Shown piece by piece: positions 36,595-45,592 of a DNA stretch of 64,000 bases (position 1 is the stretch's first letter; each line of letters starts with the position of its first letter). The DNA is taken from assembly GCF_000244895.1 (NCBI RefSeq), contig NZ_CM001441.1, positions 3,554,226 to 3,618,225 of the forward strand, given 5' to 3'. The position numbers and the translations under genes were made by a program. A model generated the notes under the pieces. It saw only the letters and a program-made list of their open reading frames with translations. It ran no database searches and was not told where the DNA came from. The stretch is from Desulfosporosinus youngiae DSM 17734 (lineage in GTDB: Bacteria > Bacillota > Desulfitobacteriia > Desulfitobacteriales > Desulfitobacteriaceae).

Positions 36595-37330
36595 AGAAAA
36601 TTCTCCTCATATTTATAAATTTATTACCTAAAGTTTTGCACTCCTCTAAACGCCTGATCGAATAACCATAATTTTGGAGCATGTTTCCAATTTACTTTGA
36701 CGAGTTTCCCCATGCCAACGCTCCATTTTATTTGATTTTTTTAGTTTTTTTATTACTTTTTTAACTGAGATTTTCAGGTGTTTTGATAAGTGCAAAACTT
36801 CAGCAAAATATTGGCATTTTACATATACTATTAAACTTGTTCACCATTTGTTAAGTTGGTGAATTGATTGCTATTTTCTTGATGATAAGCTTATTCACAA
36901 TAGAGAGAGGACTTCCTAGCAGAAGTTAAGTTGGCTTGTAACCCCAAAGGCCATGGCTTTCGTTCCAGGCGGGCGAAACCATGGCCTTTTTGAATAGCCA
37001 AAACAAACTATATACTTCACCATCTGCAGTCAGAGATACACAGAAGGAACGAGATTAAGACCCTGGGTTCAAAAACGTAGACACACGTTGATTTGTTCAC
37101 TAGAGCCTCTAGCCCTTGAGTCGCAAGGATTTGAGGCTTTGCGGGAATTCCGATCCGGGTAGAGCAGACCAACTTCGGAGGAGAGTTAATTCAGTGGATT
37201 TATAGTATGGGGCCGGATTACTTTTTAATTATTAATCCTGGCACATGGACTCATCACAGCTATGCTGTTCAGGATGCTATAATCAGTGTTCAGGTGCCAG
37301 CTATCAAGGTTCATTTATCCAATATCCATA
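36595..37330. other. AT-rich non-coding region upstream of the collagen-like gene
   Basis: Holds the 5' leader of the collagen-like gene, long T-tracts near 36735-36765, an orphan terminator (36946-36991) and no convincing reading frame. The segment 37030-37330 has no sustained frame with a ribosome site. Confidence 0.4.
36946..36991 (+). terminator. Orphan intrinsic terminator
   Basis: Arms AAAGGCCATGG..TTTCG and CGAAA.CCATGGCCTTT around an 11-nt loop, then TTTTTG. No plus-strand gene precedes it within 2 kb except the broken DUF3102 copy, so it may end a small RNA or a lost gene. Confidence 0.6.
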
Positions 37331-37636
37331 CTCAGCGAAACATGCTAACGGACTGTAATTTTTTGTCGTTTCGCGTAGGATCCAGGAATCTTCACAAAAC
37401 GACAAGTTGTGCCGAGCATGGAGAATGGAGCAAGTGGCTGGAAGAGCCGGTGGATTTCTCCGAGAGCAGGGCCACAATAAACTGATGCGTATCTTCATAG
37501 AGTACGGAGCAGGACAGCTTGTCTCCTCAAATTCGGATTCGAATCCGAATTTGAGGAGACAAGCTGTCCTGCTTTTAGGTGTCCCAAAAGAGGAACGGGC
37601 GCAATTCATTCTCGATATGGATATTGAGACAATGAA
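37331..37636 (+). repeat. Direct repeat block, copy 2 (flanks collagen-like gene)
   Basis: Closely similar to 33668-33966, same orientation. The opening hairpin arms have decayed (CTCAGCGAAAC versus GTTGTGCCGAG) while the inner TTGTCGTTT/AAACGACAA arms are kept. Confidence 0.85.
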
Positions 37637-37658
37637 AATCAAGGGAAACTCTCACTGA
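37411..37658 (+). pseudogene. Broken DUF3102 gene, copy 2
   Basis: Reads EHGEWSKWLEEPVDFSESRA, then a 2-nt insertion (CA) shifts the frame. It continues NKLMRIFIEYGAG, runs through the palindrome as coding sequence, and ends AVLLLGVPKEERAQFILDMD..GNSH-stop. It is broken differently from copy 1, so the two decayed independently after duplication. Confidence 0.7.
37508..37573. repeat. 66-bp perfect palindrome, copy 2
   Basis: 33-bp arms, no loop, no mismatch (AGCAGGACAGCTTGTCTCCT outward). One base pair longer than copy 1, with a compensated difference from it. Confidence 0.95.
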
Positions 37659-37831
37659 AAAAGGTATAGTTGCTCTGCCCTACATAGACGCCGGGACTGA
37701 CCCTTTTCAGCCCTTCTCTCCCTGCGGTTCCCTGAGCGAAATCTACGTCAAGGGCGCTGTTCAGGCAGGGATTCTTCCCAATAAAAAACCAGCTGAAAAA
37801 CCGGCTATTTGTCACCGTAATGGTTGCGGCA

Positions 37832-38068
37832 TTAGGCTATTTCTAATTGTCCGCCTTTGATGCGATATACAAGCCGGTTTGTTTCGTCAATCCTCCGGCT
37901 CCAAAAACCCGCAAGGCTGTAGGACAGAGCTTCCGGCTTTCCTATACCGTTGTTGCCGTTGCGGTCAATGTCCTGTATTAGCTGGTTAATCCGCTTCAAC
38001 GTCTTTTTGTCCTGCGTTTGCCAATAAAGGTAGTCTTCCCATGCTTCATCAGTCCATATCTTATTCAT
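37832..38068 (-). CDS. yoeB: YoeB-family toxin, truncated before the catalytic His-Tyr
   Basis: A ribosome-dependent mRNA endonuclease family. Residues align position for position with E. coli YoeB: Glu46 (GKPEALS) and Arg65 (ETNRLVY) are present. Codon 79 is TAA, and the next codons in frame read CRNHYGDK-stop (to 37805), which supplies the expected His83 and Tyr84. So a single nonsense change removes the active-site C-terminus and the toxin is probably dead unless the stop is read through. It overlaps the antitoxin gene by 8 bp. Confidence 0.88.
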   Translation of the reverse strand: MNKIWTDEAWEDYLYWQTQDKKTLKRINQLIQDIDRNGNNGIGKPEALSYSLAGFWSRRIDETNRLVYRIKGGQLEIA

Positions 38069-38324
38069 CGTCTGTCTCTATCAACTCATGCGCCGTACCT
38101 TTACCGGCCTCAAGCTGGACGATAGACTTCATTAACCGCGCTTGGTTTGCTTCTCCGTAAAACGGGTCGGCGGTGATTTCGAAAGGTATTTTCCCCTGCC
38201 GAACAACCGCCTTTGTGAAAATAGTAAAGGCTGTGGTCATATTCAAGCCCATGGATTCAAAAAGTATTTCCGCTTGCTTTTTTAGGTTTTCATCCATGCG
38301 AATAGTAATGCTCGTTGTTGCCAT
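38061..38324 (-). CDS. RelB/DinJ-family antitoxin
   Basis: About 87 residues. The N-terminal ribbon-helix-helix reads TSITIRMDENLKKQAEILFE, then GLNMTTAFTIFTKAVVRQGKIPFEI. The acidic C-terminus (LIETDDE) would wrap the toxin. The ATG at 38324 has AAGGGGG 7 nt upstream; an upstream in-frame ATG lies before that site. It overlaps the toxin gene by 8 bp, the usual coupled arrangement. RelB-type antitoxins normally repress their own promoter. Confidence 0.88.
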   Translation of the reverse strand: MATTSITIRMDENLKKQAEILFESMGLNMTTAFTIFTKAVVRQGKIPFEITADPFYGEANQARLMKSIVQLEAGKGTAHELIETDDE

Positions 38325-38610
38325 AGTAACGCCCCCTTTCCGCACTAACATTGTGCGCATATTCGTTTACATTGTCAATACATAGTATGCATAATCTGCA
38401 AATACTATACTGCTGGGGCAAATATTTTTTCTAAGCTGTAGAGGTGCTATTCTTTTTCAAACCTCCATTTCGTTTGTTACAGGAATTCCTTCTGATATTC
38501 AAAAAAGCCTTTTGCAAAAAACTTCCACCCCATGAGAGATACAGACATCTACGATCCCGGAGCCATTGCCATAAAAAAGGCAATCACAACCAAATCTATC
38601 ACTTCCAGGT

Positions 38611-39711
38611 TCAATATCTTCTTCCTGTTTGCAATTGCCCCGTTCTTACTCTTATTTCAGCAATAACAAGGAGGATTACAGGTAAAATCACCTGAAACGG
38701 AAGGGCATAATAAGGATATAGCGAAGCAAAAAAGACCATGTCCATAATATTTTCATAAATGATATAGGCAAAGAAAACCATTAAAAGACCGGTCTGAACC
38801 ACAACTGACCTGTAACTTTTCAGCCCAAATAACTTGCTGATTCCTATACAGGTGACATACAAACATACACTCACTTTTATAAATGCAGTAATTATAAATG
38901 TGGTAGCAACAGAAACTTCAATTCTCTGGATAAACTCACCAATACTTATCCGGCCTACTTCAACATAAAGGGGAAAATAAATCTCGCCCACAATATCACC
39001 GCCTAGAACCAGCAGATTCCTTAGGGTAAGCAGAACACCAATTGCCCCGAAGATAAACAGTCCCGAAAAATAAACCCTGTAAATTGACTTATCGGTCTTC
39101 AAAGCGGAAAAAACAGCCAGGAAAAGTACCGTTTCCGCAAGGGGAAAGGAAAAAATATTAAAACCACTGTTTAGGACAGGAGAAATCCCGTCATACATTA
39201 CCGGTTTGAGATAGGCAAAATTCAAATATGGAATGACAAGCAAGGTCGTTATCAACATGATAATAATAACGATTGGGAAGAAAACCTTGCTGCAGCGCCC
39301 CAGAAGCTCCACTCCTGCCATGACCACCCAAATACATAAGAAACCAACAAACAGCATGGGCAAAAGCATTGGCGTGTCCGGTATGGCCACCGTGTTCATG
39401 AATTCGCCAAGATTTCTGATAACCATTGCTCCCAGATGCAGCGGATACCAAATATACACCAGCGCTGCTATTTTTCCTAAAACATTGCCAAAAACCATTT
39501 TCAGAATATCAAATATATCCATTCCTTTAAAAAGCGAGAGCAGCCTGGCGTAGATAAAGATCATGGGCACCGCCATAGTCATTCCAACAATAACGGCAAT
39601 CCAGGCATCACTCTTGGCCCCTGGGGCCAATCCCATAAACAGATTGCTGCCGATCATAAACAAGATTAACAGGTAAACCCCTTGTTTATGGGTAATCATT
39701 TCCTTATTCAT
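38611..39711 (-). CDS. Spore germination protein, GerB family (amino-acid permease fold)
   Basis: The membrane subunit of a germinant receptor, with about ten hydrophobic segments across 366 residues. It begins MNKEMITHKQGVYLLILFMIG, the standard opening of GerAB/GerBB/GerKB. The ATG at 39711 overlaps the preceding small gene by 8 bp (ATGAATAA). It probably binds the amino-acid germinant. It is last in the operon gerA-gerC-small-gerB. Confidence 0.9.
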   Translation of the reverse strand: MNKEMITHKQGVYLLILFMIGSNLFMGLAPGAKSDAWIAVIVGMTMAVPMIFIYARLLSLFKGMDIFDILKMVFGNVLGKIAALVYIWYPLHLGAMVIRNLGEFMNTVAIPDTPMLLPMLFVGFLCIWVVMAGVELLGRCSKVFFPIVIIIMLITTLLVIPYLNFAYLKPVMYDGISPVLNSGFNIFSFPLAETVLFLAVFSALKTDKSIYRVYFSGLFIFGAIGVLLTLRNLLVLGGDIVGEIYFPLYVEVGRISIGEFIQRIEVSVATTFIITAFIKVSVCLYVTCIGISKLFGLKSYRSVVVQTGLLMVFFAYIIYENIMDMVFFASLYPYYALPFQVILPVILLVIAEIRVRTGQLQTGRRY

Positions 39712-39928
39712 AACTAACCTGCTTCCCAATGATTAAAGTTATTAAATTCTTGATTGGATAGGCCGGGCTGGGTATGGACACATCAAAGCTGATTAAGAGG
39801 GCGATCCCCAAGGTAAACAGGGTAAGGGCCATATTCACCCCAAAATCCCGCCAATGCTTTTTCCTGTATAAAGGAATCAAGTCCAAGTAGATAATCACTG
39901 CGTAGGCCAAAATGACTATAGCAACCAT
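39704..39928 (-). CDS. Small two-helix membrane protein, candidate germinant receptor D subunit
   Basis: A 74-residue protein with two hydrophobic helices (residues about 2-17 and 33-50) separated by the basic loop YRKKHWRDF. Some Bacillus ger operons encode such small two-helix D proteins that modulate germination. GGAG lies 8 nt before the ATG. It sits between gerC and gerB, overlapping gerB. Confidence 0.75.
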   Translation of the reverse strand: MVAIVILAYAVIIYLDLIPLYRKKHWRDFGVNMALTLFTLGIALLISFDVSIPSPAYPIKNLITLIIGKQVSYE

Positions 39929-39931
39929 ATC

Positions 39932-41086
39932 TTAATCTCCAATTCTCAGGGGTTGAGAGAATGTGGAACTGTTTTTGATGGTAATTTCCGGATAGACGGA
40001 AACCTTCACATCCTTAAATTTATCGTCCCACATTGTCCCGACTTTTTTCCAGGTACCTGGCATATCCTCTTTAACTTTAGCTCCAAACCCGAAGATATCG
40101 CTGTTGTATTTCGTTTGTACTGCTTTGACTACATTTTCAATACTCTTTCTCATAGTCTCTTCGGCACTTTGCTCCAGCCTAAGTCTCCCGGGTTCATCGA
40201 TATAGTTTTCCGTGCCTTCGATCTCATCCAGGGCAACCGTAGTTTTAATATCGATGGTGATTTCCACATTGCCATCCTTCTCAACAGGTTTTAGCTTCGT
40301 CGTATTATCGAATATTTTTAACGAAACTTTTGGGCTGTTTGCACCGTCCCCATTCTGGACCAGTGACCCGCCAAACACCTTGTTTTGAATAAAAAGCAAA
40401 TCTTTCGTGTCATCGTCATTTAATAAGCCAACCAGCTTATCTTTTTTAAATACAGCCGTTCCCATCACCGAAGGCAAGGTTCTGCTATTTACTTTCTTAA
40501 GCGACACCACCGGAAGGACCGCCGAAATCCCGTCTCCGCCTAACTCGCTGATCAACTTCCATAACTCTTTCTCCGGGGCATTGGCTATCCTTTTTTCATT
40601 TTTCAACACCTTATCCAGTTCAAAGGAAATGATTTGATCCGTTTTGCTTCCGGTTTCCAGTATTTCTTGGGCAGTGCTTTCCTTGGATACCAGAACTTCA
40701 ATATCCTCCCTGAGCTCCACATTCCTGGCTAACCAATCAATAACTTTTACTGCCCCCTCTTTCGCTACATCTTGGCTTAAAATAGCGACCCTGGCATGAG
40801 CAACATACAATTCTTTCCCGGAAATAGAATCCATATTCTTTTTGGCGTCAGACAGCGTATCGCCTGCCACGGTAATAGTATTGGAAACCATGTTTGCTTC
40901 TCTGCCACCCTTAATATCTACGGTTTCGACGGTTAACAGATATTGATCACCGGTCTCGCTTTTGTCGATGGCCAGCCCTGCCACAACCCTCAGCATATCG
41001 ATCTCCCGGTAGTTCCAGCAACCCGCTAAAAGCAGGGCATTAGTTAAAATCAAGATCAAAAATAGAATTTTACACCTATGTTTCAT
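39932..41086 (-). CDS. Spore germination lipoprotein, Ger(x)C family
   Basis: A 384-residue lipoprotein. The signal MKHRCKILFLILILTNALLL ends with lipobox LLAGC, then WNYREIDMLRVVAGLAIDK, typical of GerAC/GerBC/GerKC. The C-terminal domain (EIEGTENYIDEPG..EETMRKSIENVVK) is the conserved one. It is anchored to the outer face of the spore inner membrane. It follows gerA by 8 bp and precedes the small membrane protein by 3 bp. Confidence 0.92.
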   Translation of the reverse strand: MKHRCKILFLILILTNALLLAGCWNYREIDMLRVVAGLAIDKSETGDQYLLTVETVDIKGGREANMVSNTITVAGDTLSDAKKNMDSISGKELYVAHARVAILSQDVAKEGAVKVIDWLARNVELREDIEVLVSKESTAQEILETGSKTDQIISFELDKVLKNEKRIANAPEKELWKLISELGGDGISAVLPVVSLKKVNSRTLPSVMGTAVFKKDKLVGLLNDDDTKDLLFIQNKVFGGSLVQNGDGANSPKVSLKIFDNTTKLKPVEKDGNVEITIDIKTTVALDEIEGTENYIDEPGRLRLEQSAEETMRKSIENVVKAVQTKYNSDIFGFGAKVKEDMPGTWKKVGTMWDDKFKDVKVSVYPEITIKNSSTFSQPLRIGD

Positions 41087-41094
41087 GGATCTGC

Positions 41095-42591
41095 TTACCT
41101 CTGTTTTCTATGATCTGCGTCATGATTCTCCGCGACCGAGACCCTGGGGCGAAAATACACTTGCCGCCAGGGTACTCTGATAACCGTATCTTTGATGTTA
41201 GCCTCATCAAAGGAAGTAGTCCCCAGCAGATAGGGGACGCCATAAGAGCGCATCCCCATAAAATATATAACCAGTCCGATCAAACCGAAGATAACTCCGT
41301 ACAAACCCATAAGAAAGGCCAGAAGTAAAAATACCATCCTGAGAATTATAGGAAAGCTTTTAAACTTTACGGTCAAGAGCGCCGTAATTCCGGTCAAGCC
41401 GCTGACGATAACCATGGGGGCGCTGATAAATCTTGATTCAATTGCTGCTTCCCCCAGGATCAATGCCCCCACAATAACTACGGTCTGTCCGATTGGCGCA
41501 GGCATTCTCGTCCCGGTTTCCCTCAGTATTTCGAACAAAAAACCCATGATCACAGCTTCCACGATGGTCGGAAAAGGCGTGCCTTGCCTGGCAGCTGTAA
41601 TACTTAATAAAAGGGGTGTCGGGATCATCTCCTGGTGAAAGGTTGTCAGGGATACATAAATTGCCGGGAGAAGAATTGCTAAAAACATACCAATCATCCT
41701 AAAGCTCCTGCTGACCGACGCAAACAGGGATTCGTTATAGTAATCTTCATCGGCATGAAAATATTCAACAAACAAAAACGGCAGGGTAAGCACAAAGGGG
41801 CTTCCGTCAACGACAACTGCAATCCTTCCTTCCAGCAGTTTTCCGGCCACATTATCCGGACGTTCAGTGGAAGCTACAGTTTCCAAAAGCGACAAGGGAG
41901 CATCTTTGATGAGTTCCTGGATATAGCCGGAATCCAGAATTCCATCAATTTTGATCTTATCCAGCCGGTGCATCAATTCCTGAAGAACTTTTTCGGAGGC
42001 CAACCCTTCAACATAGCAAATGCAAATTTTGGTCTTGGTGGTCAAGCCTAATTCTTTAAACTGAAACTTCAAATTTGGATTTTTGATTTTCCGGCGGATT
42101 AAAGACAGGTTTGTGATTAAAGACTCGACGAAACCTTCTCTCGGTCCGCGCACGACCCGCTCAGCCAGCGGTTCATCGATGGGCCTGGTCTGCCAGCCTT
42201 TGCTGCTGACAATCAGGGCCTTCTTGTAACCCTCCACCAATAAAACAGTATCCCCATTGATTGCGGAACCCACCAGATCGTAAATATCGGCGGATTCTTT
42301 GACATCACTGGAGGGGATCACTTTATACTGTAATTCTTCCAGCAGGTTGCCGTTCGAAATCTCTTCCTTTAAATTCCCGCCCAAAATAGGCTGAATAATA
42401 TTCTCATGGATCACTTCAGTATTGACCATGCCATCAATGTAGATAACGCAGCAGGCTGCAGCCTTTAAATACTTATTCTGAAACTTCCTGACAATCAACG
42501 TATCATCATTCGTAAAAATGTCTTTGAATAGTTTGATGTTTGCCTCAAGGTCTGGGGTTAATTTTTTCTCATCTTTCTTGCGAAAGAACAT
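41095..42591 (-). CDS. Spore germination protein, GerA family
   Basis: 498 residues. The large soluble N-terminal domain contains NLSLIRRKIKNPNLKF and GILDSGYIQELIKDAP. Five membrane segments follow from about residue 285, with the signatures EGRIAVVVDGSPFVLTLPF, RQGTPFPTIVEA and ETGTRMPAPIGQTVVIVGAL. GerA subunits form the oligomeric channel of the germinant receptor. AGGAAG precedes the ATG, and a sigma-G-type promoter lies just upstream. Confidence 0.93.
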   Translation of the reverse strand: MFFRKKDEKKLTPDLEANIKLFKDIFTNDDTLIVRKFQNKYLKAAACCVIYIDGMVNTEVIHENIIQPILGGNLKEEISNGNLLEELQYKVIPSSDVKESADIYDLVGSAINGDTVLLVEGYKKALIVSSKGWQTRPIDEPLAERVVRGPREGFVESLITNLSLIRRKIKNPNLKFQFKELGLTTKTKICICYVEGLASEKVLQELMHRLDKIKIDGILDSGYIQELIKDAPLSLLETVASTERPDNVAGKLLEGRIAVVVDGSPFVLTLPFLFVEYFHADEDYYNESLFASVSRSFRMIGMFLAILLPAIYVSLTTFHQEMIPTPLLLSITAARQGTPFPTIVEAVIMGFLFEILRETGTRMPAPIGQTVVIVGALILGEAAIESRFISAPMVIVSGLTGITALLTVKFKSFPIILRMVFLLLAFLMGLYGVIFGLIGLVIYFMGMRSYGVPYLLGTTSFDEANIKDTVIRVPWRQVYFRPRVSVAENHDADHRKQR

Positions 42592-42624
42592 AGCTTAACA
42601 CTTCCTAATTTGGATTAGACACCT

Positions 42625-42654
42625 TATTATGTGATATTATGTATTTTGTTATGC
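42625..42654 (-). promoter_or_regulatory. Sigma-G-type forespore promoter of the ger operon
   Basis: On the minus strand GCATA, an 18-bp spacer, then CATAATA. This fits the sigma-G consensus gHATR-N17/18-CATnHTA. The predicted start is about 25 bp before the gerA ATG. Confidence 0.65.
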
Positions 42655-42700
42655 GTGAGCCCCATCTCCGGGGAAATTGAGCAAGCATTATCCTCATAAG

Positions 42701-42731
42701 AAAAAATCCCGTGAACCACTCGTCCACGGGA
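42701..42731 (-). terminator. Terminator downstream of the methyltransferase gene
   Basis: Minus strand: TCCCGTG/CACGGGA around an 11-nt loop, then TTTTTTC. It separates this gene from the ger promoter. Confidence 0.75.
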
Positions 42732-42792
42732 ATAACCAAGTTCAAAAGCATTTTTCATCAGTTCAAGATTCAACCAAGCAGCGCCAATGAGT

Positions 42793-42829
42793 ACGGACAA
42801 GTCCAAGCCAAAAGACTGGACTTGTCCGT
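42793..42829. other. Perfect 13-bp inverted repeat
   Basis: ACGGACAAGTCCA/TGGACTTGTCCGT around an 11-nt loop, 9 bp past the methyltransferase stop. There is no T-run, so it may stabilise the mRNA end rather than terminate. Confidence 0.5.
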
Positions 42830-42837
42830 CTTAAAAC

Positions 42838-43440
42838 TTATTTCTGTGAATTAAGTATAAATAATGATGCATCATGATTCATGAATAGTTTACTTCCAGT
42901 ATAAAAAGTCTTGGATTGAATTTCTTTAAATCCTATTTTAGTCATAAGCTCCCTAAGTTCTGCCTGATCAAAGCCGTTATGAACCATATCTGAGACTACT
43001 TCTTCATTTTTATTAAAATCGACGATTATTAAATGCCCTCCTGCATTTAAAACATCATATAATCTCGATAAAATTAACTCCACATCATTAATATGCAGCA
43101 AAACCTGAGCCATAAAAATATAATCTGCCTGTAAATCCAATAAACTTTCTTTTTCGAAATCGAAACATAAGGTATCTACATTTTGAAGATTAAAGTCAAT
43201 AATCTTTTGTTTTATCTGATCAATCATATTCTGAGATGTATCCAAAAAAAGCATAGACTTGAAATCCTTTAACAAGTTCATTCCAACAAGACCGGTTCCA
43301 CATCCAAAATCAATAGCACTCTTATGATCAGCGTCGACCGAGTATTCACGAATAGCATCTGACATTAACTTGGCCATTTGAATTCTTTCCAAGGTGTCAT
43401 ATCTATCAGCCATCCTATCAAAGATATCGGTATTCCCCAT
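42838..43440 (-). CDS. Class I SAM-dependent methyltransferase
   Basis: A 200-residue protein (DIFDRMADRYDTLERIQMAK, then motif I AIDFGCGTGLVGMNLL, motif II LDTSQNMID, and ADYIFMAQVLLHI). Small-molecule methyltransferase of the type with an N-terminal helical cap. I chose the ATG at 43440, with GGGAGAA 5-6 nt upstream; 22 further in-frame residues upstream look non-coding. The substrate is unknown. Confidence 0.82.
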   Translation of the reverse strand: MGNTDIFDRMADRYDTLERIQMAKLMSDAIREYSVDADHKSAIDFGCGTGLVGMNLLKDFKSMLFLDTSQNMIDQIKQKIIDFNLQNVDTLCFDFEKESLLDLQADYIFMAQVLLHINDVELILSRLYDVLNAGGHLIIVDFNKNEEVVSDMVHNGFDQAELRELMTKIGFKEIQSKTFYTGSKLFMNHDASLFILNSQK

Positions 43441-43580
43441 CTTTAATTCTCCCATCTGTTTTATAGTTGCTTTTTTATTTTGGCCATCTCCTTCAGCAAC
43501 AGACACGAAAATGGAATTGCTCTAATGAAAAGGCTGCCATTGAGACTGCCGCACAAGGGGGGTAAAGCAGGTACGTCTCT

Positions 43581-44447
43581 TTATCGATATTGTAAATAAT
43601 CCATAAACCGTTTGACAGCTAAGGATGCGGTTTTTTTATCCCGCAGAGCAAGACCGATCTGGCGATAAGCGGGTGTATCCAGTTCTTTTGCCACAATGCG
43701 ATAAGGGACTCGCTTTAAGATAAGCTGCGGCAGTATGCTAATGCCCAGACCACTTTCTACCATAGACATAATGGCGTAATCGTCCCAAGTGGTGAAATGT
43801 ACCTTTGGGGTTACATTGCAGCGCTCAAAAATCTCTGAGACTTCAGCCTTCGCACCCTTTTCCAGCAGCATAAACGGGTCGTTGCACAGGGCTGTAACCG
43901 GGAATCGTTCACAATTCGCCAAAAGATGGTTCTCCGGTAAAATGACCAGCAACTTATCCTGTTCTAAAAAAATGGTTTCTAAATCCGGGTGGGTAGGCAA
44001 CCGCAGGAAACCGCAATCCACACGCCCCTCCAAAATCCAATCTTCAATTTCCGTATAATCGCCTAAAAGCAATTCATAGTCGATGTTTGGGTAAACCTTT
44101 TGAAATTCTTTGATGATGTTCGGCAGCCAGTGTGTTGCCACACTGGAGAAGGTGCCGATGCGAATCAGACCGGATTGCAGCCCGTTTAGTTCGTCTACTT
44201 GCATTTGCAGCTTCTGATATTCACTACAGACGCTTTGGGCGTAGGGCAGCAGCTTCAAACCATCGGAGGTCAGGCGCACCCCGGCACGTCCGCGTTCCAA
44301 TAGAGATACTCTCCATTCCTTTTCCAAATCGTTAATCATGCGGCTGATGCCGGATTGTGAATAAGACAACGCTTCGGCGGCCTTTGTAAAACTGCCATAC
44401 TCAACGGTTTTGATAAACGCCATATATTTTTGAATGTTCATATCCAT
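43581..44447 (-). CDS. LysR family transcriptional regulator
   Basis: 288 residues with the winged HTH at residues 4-63 (MAFIKTVEYGSFTKAAEALS, YSQSGISRMINDLE) and a periplasmic-binding-like co-inducer domain (LIRIGTFSSVATHWLPNI, GLGISILPQ). It is divergent from an EamA transporter gene 120 bp away, the classic LysR arrangement, so it probably regulates that gene and itself. The inducer is unknown. Confidence 0.92.
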   Translation of the reverse strand: MDMNIQKYMAFIKTVEYGSFTKAAEALSYSQSGISRMINDLEKEWRVSLLERGRAGVRLTSDGLKLLPYAQSVCSEYQKLQMQVDELNGLQSGLIRIGTFSSVATHWLPNIIKEFQKVYPNIDYELLLGDYTEIEDWILEGRVDCGFLRLPTHPDLETIFLEQDKLLVILPENHLLANCERFPVTALCNDPFMLLEKGAKAEVSEIFERCNVTPKVHFTTWDDYAIMSMVESGLGISILPQLILKRVPYRIVAKELDTPAYRQIGLALRDKKTASLAVKRFMDYLQYR

Positions 44448-44567
44448 ACAGCGCCACCCTCTTAGTATCTGTTTTAATCATCTTATCTATGCTAAATATT
44501 CGTTTTTGTGATTGATGGAGATATGGTACACTATATTCACAAATAGTTCAAGAAAAAGAGTATGCTT

Positions 44568-45440
44568 ATGAAATATACATATTTGAAGTACCTTCTTGCG
44601 CTGTTGCTATTTGGTTCCAACGGAATCGTAGCCAGCCACATTTCGCTTACCAGTTATGAAATCGTATTGCTGCGGACGCTGATTGGCAGTCTTTTGTTGA
44701 TTGCGATTTTTATGCTGACGAGAGGAAAACTGACGTTTTGGCAACACAAGCGGCAATTCTTATTTCTGGCCATATCCGGCATAGCGATGGGCGCAAGTTG
44801 GGTATTTCTCTACGAAGCCTATCAACAAATCGGTGTCAGTATCGCATCTTTGGCTTACTACTGCGGACCGGTTATTGTAATGGTGCTTTCTCCGCTTCTG
44901 TTCCGTGAAAAATTGACCCCGCCGAAAGTGGCAGGATTTATAGTGGTCTTATGCGGGATATTTCTCGTCAATGGTCAGGCGTTTCAGGGGGACAAAACCG
45001 GATGGGGATTGTTCTGCGGGGGAATGTCTGCTGTAATGTATGCATTTATGGTAATTTTTAATAAGAAGGCTAAGAATATCACAGGCTTGGAAAACTCTAT
45101 GCTTCAACTTTTCATCAGCTTTTTGACCGTTGCGACATTTGTTGGATTAAAGCAGGGGTTTGTATTAACGGTGGCGAGCAGGGATTGGGTGTCAATTTTG
45201 ATTCTCGGTCTTCTCAACACAGGTATCGGCTGCTATTTCTATTTTTCTTCGATTGGTCATTTGCCGGTGCAGACAGTGGCAATCTGCGGCTACTTGGAAC
45301 CGCTGTCGGCTGTTATCTTTTCTGTCCTGCTTTTGCAGGAGACGATGCAGGCTATTCAAATCCTTGGTGCTGTCCTGATTATCGGCGGAGCGGTATTGGG
45401 AGAATATGCAGCTCATAAGACTGTGCTGCGTAAATATTAA
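44568..45440 (+). CDS. EamA/DMT family transporter
   Basis: About 290 residues and ten membrane helices in two EamA repeats. Typical segments are LLFGSNGIVASHISL, IAMGASWVFLYEAYQQIGVS, VIVMVLSPLLF and the second-repeat GLLNTGIGCYFYFSSIGHLP followed by YLEPLSAVIFSVLLLQE. It is likely an exporter of amino acids or metabolites, controlled by the divergent LysR protein (inference). The ATG at 44568 has AAGAG 7 nt upstream. Confidence 0.9.
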   Translation: MKYTYLKYLLALLLFGSNGIVASHISLTSYEIVLLRTLIGSLLLIAIFMLTRGKLTFWQHKRQFLFLAISGIAMGASWVFLYEAYQQIGVSIASLAYYCGPVIVMVLSPLLFREKLTPPKVAGFIVVLCGIFLVNGQAFQGDKTGWGLFCGGMSAVMYAFMVIFNKKAKNITGLENSMLQLFISFLTVATFVGLKQGFVLTVASRDWVSILILGLLNTGIGCYFYFSSIGHLPVQTVAICGYLEPLSAVIFSVLLLQETMQAIQILGAVLIIGGAVLGEYAAHKTVLRKY

Positions 45441-45482
45441 AATATCGCTTTTCTTAACCATATGAACCGTGGATATGTTGAC

Positions 45483-45520
45483 GAGTCAGACAGCAGAATA
45501 AGCTGTCTGACTCTGTTTTT
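45483..45520 (+). terminator. Terminator of the EamA transporter gene
   Basis: Perfect 11-bp arms GAGTCAGACAG/CTGTCTGACTC, 9-nt loop, then TGTTTTT. Confidence 0.88.
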
Positions 45521-45592
45521 GCCCGGATCTTTTTCAGCCGAATTTAGTTTAAGCTCTCTATTCGTCGTTTCCTTAACTGCGTCTTTTCTCTT

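Noticed and set aside
37660-37805. Possible S-layer-homology fragment (YVKGAVQAGILPNKK)
   Set aside because: About 35 codons with only a loose match; too short to claim.
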